9,941 bases of DNA from a bacterium. GTDB taxonomy: Bacteria; Bacillota_I; Bacilli_A; Acholeplasmatales; JAEDCM01. Positions within the stretch are counted from its first letter, which is position 1, and every line of letters starts with the position of its first letter. Below are positions 6,592 to 9,941 of this stretch, in pieces. The stretch is from NCBI GenBank assembly GCA_024695185.1, contig JAILIR010000076.1, positions 1 to 9,941 on the forward strand, in the 5' to 3' direction. A program made the translations under genes and the position numbers. The notes under the pieces were generated by a model that saw nothing but the letters and a program-made list of their open reading frames with translations, ran no database searches and was not told the DNA's origin.

Positions 6592-7740
6592 CATTTTAAC
6601 AGCATCATTGAACATTTCAATTAAAGCATCAATTGAATAATCAATATTGTATTCATAAACTAAATTTTTGTATTTTAAAGCCTCAGCTTTTCTTTCTTCA
6701 TCATGCTCTAGCCAGTAATCAATTTTTTCAGCTAAGTCCTTAGGATCTTTTTGCTTAAAGATAGATTTTTCATCATAAGCAAATTGACTTGTTGCACTAT
6801 ATTTACCACGGGCAATAATAGGAAGCAAGCCTGTTTGAACAGCCTCCATACAAGATAATCCTTCAACCTCAATATAAGCTAAATGGATGTATAAATCAGC
6901 ACCTCTAGAGAGCTTTTGAAGCTCACCTAGTGGATAGAAGCCAAATACAGGATTGTACTTAATGACGCCATTTTTTAGTAATTTGTTAGCAAGCTTTTTA
7001 AGCTTCTTTTCTTGTGGGCCACGTCCACAGAATATTAGTTGAATCTCCTTGCTATGCTTTGAATAATTCATAGCATTTAATAATGTCTTTAAATTCTTTT
7101 CAACACTATATCTACCAATAGTTATAACAGTATATTTAGCATCACTTACTTTTGTTACCTCAGTGTTTTCATCATTAACTAAATCTTCAACAACTAAACC
7201 ATTAGATATAACTCTAAGCTCTGCTTTAAATTTATTTTCTTCTAATCTTTCTTTTACATTTTCTGTAGGACATTGTACTATTTTACATCTATCAAAGCAA
7301 CTCTTCTTCCACCATCTCATGGTAATGGAATTTAAGAATGATCTATCTAGATGAACTGATGCGAATAAGTTTTCAGGATGTAAGTGGTAAGTTGCTGTAC
7401 AAGGCTTATGCATTTTATTAGCTAATTTAGCTACACCCATTTGAATAACAAATGGTTCTTCTAAATGAATGACATCTGCCCAGTTAATAGCATCAATAGC
7501 AATTCTTTTATTAGATTTCGCAAATTGATAGCCTTGCTTTCTAATAATAGGATTAAAAATAGGGAATTTAAAATCATCTAAAGTATAATCAGGTTTTGGG
7601 CCATTTGGATCAGGATTCTTTCCTGATAATACTCTAACTTCAATTCCACGTTCTATTAATTTTTTAACTGTTCTTCTAGCTGAAGCACTTAAACCATTAC
7701 CTTTAGCATAGAAGTTATTAACAACAAATAAAACCTTCAT
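6586..7740 (-). CDS. GT4-family (GT-B fold) glycosyltransferase
   Basis: A 384-residue retaining glycosyltransferase with two Rossmann domains. The N-terminal acceptor domain starts MKVLFVVNNFYAKGNGLSAS, where the Gly-rich loop contacts the donor phosphate, and includes YHLHPEN (118-124). The C-terminal nucleotide-sugar domain begins near 200 and holds GRYSVEKNLKTLL (209-221), IFCGRGPQEKKL and the EX7E motif with Glu291 and Glu299 (EVEGLSCMEA). A Trp/Lys-rich segment MRWWKKSCFDRCK (141-153) is amphipathic and could bind membrane, as in diacylglycerol glucosyltransferases. There is no transmembrane helix or signal peptide. A role in membrane glycolipid or surface polymer synthesis is plausible, but donor and acceptor cannot be read. 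The start has a TAGGTGA site. It is a single-gene unit with its own promoter and terminator, so the neighbours give no hint of substrate. Confidence 0.9.
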   Translation of the reverse strand: MKVLFVVNNFYAKGNGLSASARRTVKKLIERGIEVRVLSGKNPDPNGPKPDYTLDDFKFPIFNPIIRKQGYQFAKSNKRIAIDAINWADVIHLEEPFVIQMGVAKLANKMHKPCTATYHLHPENLFASVHLDRSFLNSITMRWWKKSCFDRCKIVQCPTENVKERLEENKFKAELRVISNGLVVEDLVNDENTEVTKVSDAKYTVITIGRYSVEKNLKTLLNAMNYSKHSKEIQLIFCGRGPQEKKLKKLANKLLKNGVIKYNPVFGFYPLGELQKLSRGADLYIHLAYIEVEGLSCMEAVQTGLLPIIARGKYSATSQFAYDEKSIFKQKDPKDLAEKIDYWLEHDEERKAEALKYKNLVYEYNIDYSIDALIEMFNDAVKMK

Positions 7741-7760
7741 ATTCTCACCTACACACTATT

Positions 7761-7781
7761 AATTAATATAAAATATTAATT
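7761..7781. repeat. AT-only inverted repeat in the glycosyltransferase leader
   Basis: Perfect 8-base arms AATTAATA and TATTAATT flank a 5-base spacer, between the candidate promoter and the ribosome binding site. It could be an operator or a weak leader hairpin. With only A-T pairs it would be unstable as RNA, and chance occurrence is likely in this composition. Confidence 0.25.
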
Positions 7782-7793
7782 CCCACTATCTCT

Positions 7794-7821
7794 ATTTTAT
7801 CAAAAATAGAAAATAAAACAA
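7794..7821 (-). promoter_or_regulatory. Candidate promoter of the glycosyltransferase gene
   Basis: On the minus strand TTGTTT (7821-7816) and TAAAAT (7799-7794) are separated by 16 bases, giving a -35/-10 pair just downstream of the rubrerythrin terminator and about 55 bases before the start codon. The -10 has one mismatch and the -35 three. A TATATT further down is an alternative -10. Confidence 0.4.
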
Positions 7822-7824
7822 TAC

Positions 7825-7853
7825 AAAAAAAGCTCCTAATGTATAATTAGGAG
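7825..7853 (-). terminator. Intrinsic terminator of the MORN-rubrerythrin unit
   Basis: On the minus strand CTCCTAAT (7853-7846) and ATTAGGAG (7840-7833) form a perfect 8-bp stem with a 5-base loop, followed by one C and seven T residues (7831-7825). It begins 17 bases after the rubrerythrin stop. The plus-strand reading has only a short T-run, so it is mainly a minus-strand terminator. Confidence 0.88.
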
Positions 7854-7870
7854 TTTTCTTATAATAAATT

Positions 7871-8404
7871 CTAGTAATTTTCTTTTCTAACTTCGAAATA
7901 GCTTTGTGGATGAGCACATACAGGACATACTTGAGGAGCTTTCTTTCCAATTACTAAATGTCCACAGTTTCTGCATTCCCACATAGTTTCTTCACTCTTT
8001 TCAAATACCTTTTGCATTTCGATATTATTTAATAGAGCTAAATATCTTTTTTCATGTTCCTTTTCAATAGCTCCAACCATTCTAAACTTAATAGCGATTG
8101 TTTTGAAGCCTTCTTCTTCAGCTTCTTTAGCCATTCTTTCATACATATCAGTCCATTCAAAGTTTTCACCTTCAGCAGCAGCCTTTAGGTTTTCAGCTGT
8201 TGTACCGATACCCTTTAATTCTTTTAACCACATTTTAGCATGTTCTTTTTCGTTATTAGCAGTTGCTTCAAAAATAGCAGCAATTTGTTCATAACCTTCC
8301 TTTTTAGCTACACTTGCAAAATAAGTGTACTTATTTCTTGCTTGTGATTCACCTGCAAATGCATCCTTTAAATTCTTTTCTGTTTTACTACCTTTTAATT
8401 CCAT
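7871..8404 (-). CDS. rbr: Rubrerythrin (diiron peroxidase with rubredoxin domain)
   Basis: A 177-residue cytoplasmic enzyme that reduces hydrogen peroxide with electrons from rubredoxin or NADH-linked partners, protecting anaerobes from oxygen stress. The N-terminal four-helix ferritin-like domain holds the diiron ligands Glu19 (AGESQARN), Glu52 and His55 (NEKEH), Glu80 and Glu83 (GENFEW), and Glu114 and His117 (EKEH). The C-terminal rubredoxin-like domain binds one iron through Cys144, Cys147, Cys160 and Cys163 (CRNCG and CPVCA). Order, length and ligands are those of classical rubrerythrin, not of the reverse or short forms. The ATG is preceded by an AGAGGGA site in the 18-base gap after the MORN gene. 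No promoter is visible in that gap, so the two genes are probably cotranscribed. A terminator follows directly. Confidence 0.96.
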   Translation of the reverse strand: MELKGSKTEKNLKDAFAGESQARNKYTYFASVAKKEGYEQIAAIFEATANNEKEHAKMWLKELKGIGTTAENLKAAAEGENFEWTDMYERMAKEAEEEGFKTIAIKFRMVGAIEKEHEKRYLALLNNIEMQKVFEKSEETMWECRNCGHLVIGKKAPQVCPVCAHPQSYFEVRKENY

Positions 8405-8422
8405 AAAATAATCCCTCTTTCC

Positions 8423-9934
8423 TTATATTTCTGCCCAATCTTTTAATCTTTCATACAATGAATCAACAGTTAATACATCTCTATTGTATATTCTGTTTTC
8501 TTTTTTGCCATCACTATGAGTATAGATAAATGGGCCGTTCTTTTTACCATTCTCAAATGATCCTCTTTCATAATCTCCATTTGTATAAAAGTAAGTACCT
8601 ACTCCATGACGATTATTGTTTCTAAAGAAACCTTCATAACGCTCTCCATTAGCAAAATAATAAGTTCCTTTACCACAACGTTCACCATCCATGATTTGTC
8701 CTACATATATATCTCCATTTTTAAATGGAACAACTCTTTGGTCTGGTTCAACGGTATTAACATTTAATAGCTTCTTACCAATTAATTTTCCTAGTGGATT
8801 ATATTGACGGCTTTCAATTCTACCATCTTTAAAATAATAGAATGCTTGCCCTACAATAACATTTTTAACATACGAGCCTTCTTGTTTATCACCTTTTCTT
8901 TCTCCAGAACCAAAATAATAAACACCATTACCATCAATTAGATTCTCTCTAAATGAGCCTTCATATATATCACCATTAGCATAATAATAAGTTCCTACAC
9001 CATTAATCTTACCGTTTCTAAAATCACCAACAAATAAACCTGATTTAGTCTTTAATACAACTTGTCCAAGTCTTGCGGTATTTTTATTTAAAGCTTTTTT
9101 CTTTATAAGCTTGCCATTTTCATAGTATCTTTCTTCAATAACACCATTAGTATCAAAATAGTATGTAGGTGTATTTACCATTTGGCGCCCTTCATGCCAT
9201 GTAGCTTCTTCCCTTTGACCACCTGCATAAAAATAAGTACCCTTACCTTCACGCATATCATTTAGCCACATACCATCATACTTTTCGCCATTAGGATATT
9301 TACAAATACCCTTACCACTACGCTTACCAGCTTTAAATTCACCAATATATTCTTGACCTGTATTTAAAGTTATTTTACCCTTACCATCAAATAGACCATT
9401 GATAATATCTCCTTCATACACGCCATTAGCAAAATTTCGCTTGCTTTTGCCATTTATTAATTTTCCATTTTCGAAAGTTCCAGCATTATATGTTCCATCT
9501 TTAAACTTTTGTTCACATTCTCCAGTAAGTAAATCAGACTTCCAAGTTCCACTAAAAACATCACCATCATTACTCTTATAAGTACCCTTACCTTCTTTTA
9601 CTCTTTTTCCATTTATAACTAGTGATTCACCAGTATAAATACCATCCCTATAAGTAATTTGATTCATAGTAGTAGGACTCTTTTTAACAATAGTTTCAGC
9701 CTTTTTAAGTTGCTCTTCCTTCTTTTTAAGTTCTAACTCTTTCTTCTTTAATTCTTCTTCTTTTTTCTTAAGATTTTCTTGTGCTTTAACTTTAGAATAT
9801 CTTTCATATTCTTGGTAATACTCAATTACAAGTGCCTTATTCCCACATTTAGGACATTGTAACTTAGCATTAGATGTTTTTGCTATCTTAAGCTCAAATA
9901 ATGCTGTACATTTTAAGCATTTAGCATTTGCCAT
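8423..9934 (-). CDS. MORN-repeat protein with N-terminal zinc ribbon and coiled coil
   Basis: A 503-residue protein of unknown function with three visible parts. Residues 6-30 hold a CX2C-17-CX2C zinc ribbon (CLKC and CPKC). Residues about 46-84 are a Lys/Glu-rich coiled coil with heptad-like KKKEEELKKKELELKKK runs. Residues about 95-480 are MORN repeats of the form YxGxxxxGxxxGxGxyyyxNG, which in other proteins form a beta-ribbon that binds lipids or proteins. Within the array a roughly 108-residue block is duplicated (about 256-354 and 364-461), each copy opening with a degenerate YYFxxG-IE-R-Y-GKLI-KK-LN-NT segment; a third partial copy appears near 468-490. The tail DSLYERLKDWAEI is a short helix. 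There is no signal peptide or membrane segment, so it is probably cytoplasmic. Only seven bases are visible upstream of the ATG, so its ribosome binding site cannot be seen; the cysteine knuckle at residue 6 supports this start. Its partner may be linked to rubrerythrin, encoded next. Confidence 0.9.
   Translation of the reverse strand: MANAKCLKCTALFELKIAKTSNAKLQCPKCGNKALVIEYYQEYERYSKVKAQENLKKKEEELKKKELELKKKEEQLKKAETIVKKSPTTMNQITYRDGIYTGESLVINGKRVKEGKGTYKSNDGDVFSGTWKSDLLTGECEQKFKDGTYNAGTFENGKLINGKSKRNFANGVYEGDIINGLFDGKGKITLNTGQEYIGEFKAGKRSGKGICKYPNGEKYDGMWLNDMREGKGTYFYAGGQREEATWHEGRQMVNTPTYYFDTNGVIEERYYENGKLIKKKALNKNTARLGQVVLKTKSGLFVGDFRNGKINGVGTYYYANGDIYEGSFRENLIDGNGVYYFGSGERKGDKQEGSYVKNVIVGQAFYYFKDGRIESRQYNPLGKLIGKKLLNVNTVEPDQRVVPFKNGDIYVGQIMDGERCGKGTYYFANGERYEGFFRNNNRHGVGTYFYTNGDYERGSFENGKKNGPFIYTHSDGKKENRIYNRDVLTVDSLYERLKDWAEI
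8552..8845 (-). repeat. Duplicated MORN module, copy B
   Basis: This encodes residues about 364-461 of the MORN protein: a degenerate segment (FKDGRIESRQY, GKLIGKKLLN) followed by true MORN units ending in YERGSF. It aligns by eye along its length with copy A at 8873-9169, with short length differences. Confidence 0.65.
8873..9169 (-). repeat. Duplicated MORN module, copy A
   Basis: This encodes residues about 256-354: a degenerate segment (YENGKLIKKKALNKNT) then MORN units GTYYYANGDIYEGSF and GVYYFGSGERKGD. At DNA level, short near-identical stretches coding for TYY(F/Y)ANG recur at about 8646-8672 and 8973-8999, so the duplication is moderately old but still visible in bases. Confidence 0.65.
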
Positions 9935-9941
9935 AATAATC

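Noticed and set aside
6381..6599. Plus-strand open frame over the iorA start and intergenic region
   Set aside because: It overlaps the iorA 5' end and promoter, gives a low-complexity His/Leu/Ile/Lys-rich translation and has no family resemblance.
7741..7870. Small gene or RNA gene between rubrerythrin and the glycosyltransferase
   Set aside because: The region is explained by a terminator, a candidate promoter and an AT-rich leader. No start codon with a ribosome binding site and no stable RNA fold other than the terminator is visible.
8495..9652. Recurring short DNA motifs resembling a CRISPR array
   Set aside because: They lie in frame in one long coding region, vary in sequence and encode the repeated G-TYY-ANG pattern of MORN units. 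There are no constant repeats with unique spacers.

Overview
The window comes from a strongly AT-rich, low-GC Gram-positive-type anaerobe. The most likely source is a Bacillota lineage such as Clostridia or Erysipelotrichia-like Bacilli, possibly from a gut. The evidence is the codon bias, strong AGGAGG-type ribosome binding sites, TGG (not TGA) for tryptophan, an oxygen-sensitive ferredoxin-linked 2-oxoacid oxidoreductase and a rubrerythrin. The exact taxon cannot be read from the sequence. All nine genes lie on the minus strand, so transcription runs from high to low coordinates. No gene-free stretch exceeds 300 bases; the longest is 130 bases (7741-7870).

Region 1 (9934 down to 7871) is a two-gene unit. 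A 503-residue protein has an N-terminal zinc ribbon, a charged coiled coil and a long array of MORN repeats. It is followed 18 bases later by a rubrerythrin gene that ends in a clear intrinsic terminator (7825-7853). The promoter lies outside the window.

Region 2 (7740 down to 6586) is a single-gene unit for a GT4-type glycosyltransferase, plausibly acting on a membrane glycolipid. It has its own candidate promoter and a terminator whose stem contains the stop codon.

Region 3 (6474 down to 284) is a tightly packed six-gene operon: iorA, iorB, a paaK-type arylacetate-CoA ligase, a tandem-ACT protein, an MscS-type channel and an M29 aminopeptidase. Gaps are 2, 9, 12, 28 and 2 bases. An extended -10 element (TGGTATAAT) precedes iorA. 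IorAB interconverts arylpyruvates and arylacyl-CoA with ferredoxin, and the ligase interconverts arylacyl-CoA and free aryl acids. Together they form a complete aromatic amino acid side-chain module. It could run oxidatively (peptide fermentation to phenylacetate or indoleacetate) or reductively (aryl acid salvage to aromatic amino acids). The ACT protein is a probable amino acid sensor, the aminopeptidase could supply amino acids, and the channel may relieve turgor or export acids.

Region 4 (233 to 1) is the N-terminal 77 codons of an unrecognised protein with its own extended -10 (again TGGTATAAT) and ribosome binding site; its end lies outside the window.

I did not find a CRISPR array, transposon, RNA gene or clearly new defence-like system. 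The least ordinary items are the zinc-ribbon/MORN protein beside rubrerythrin, the make-up of the ior operon, and the unknown partial gene.
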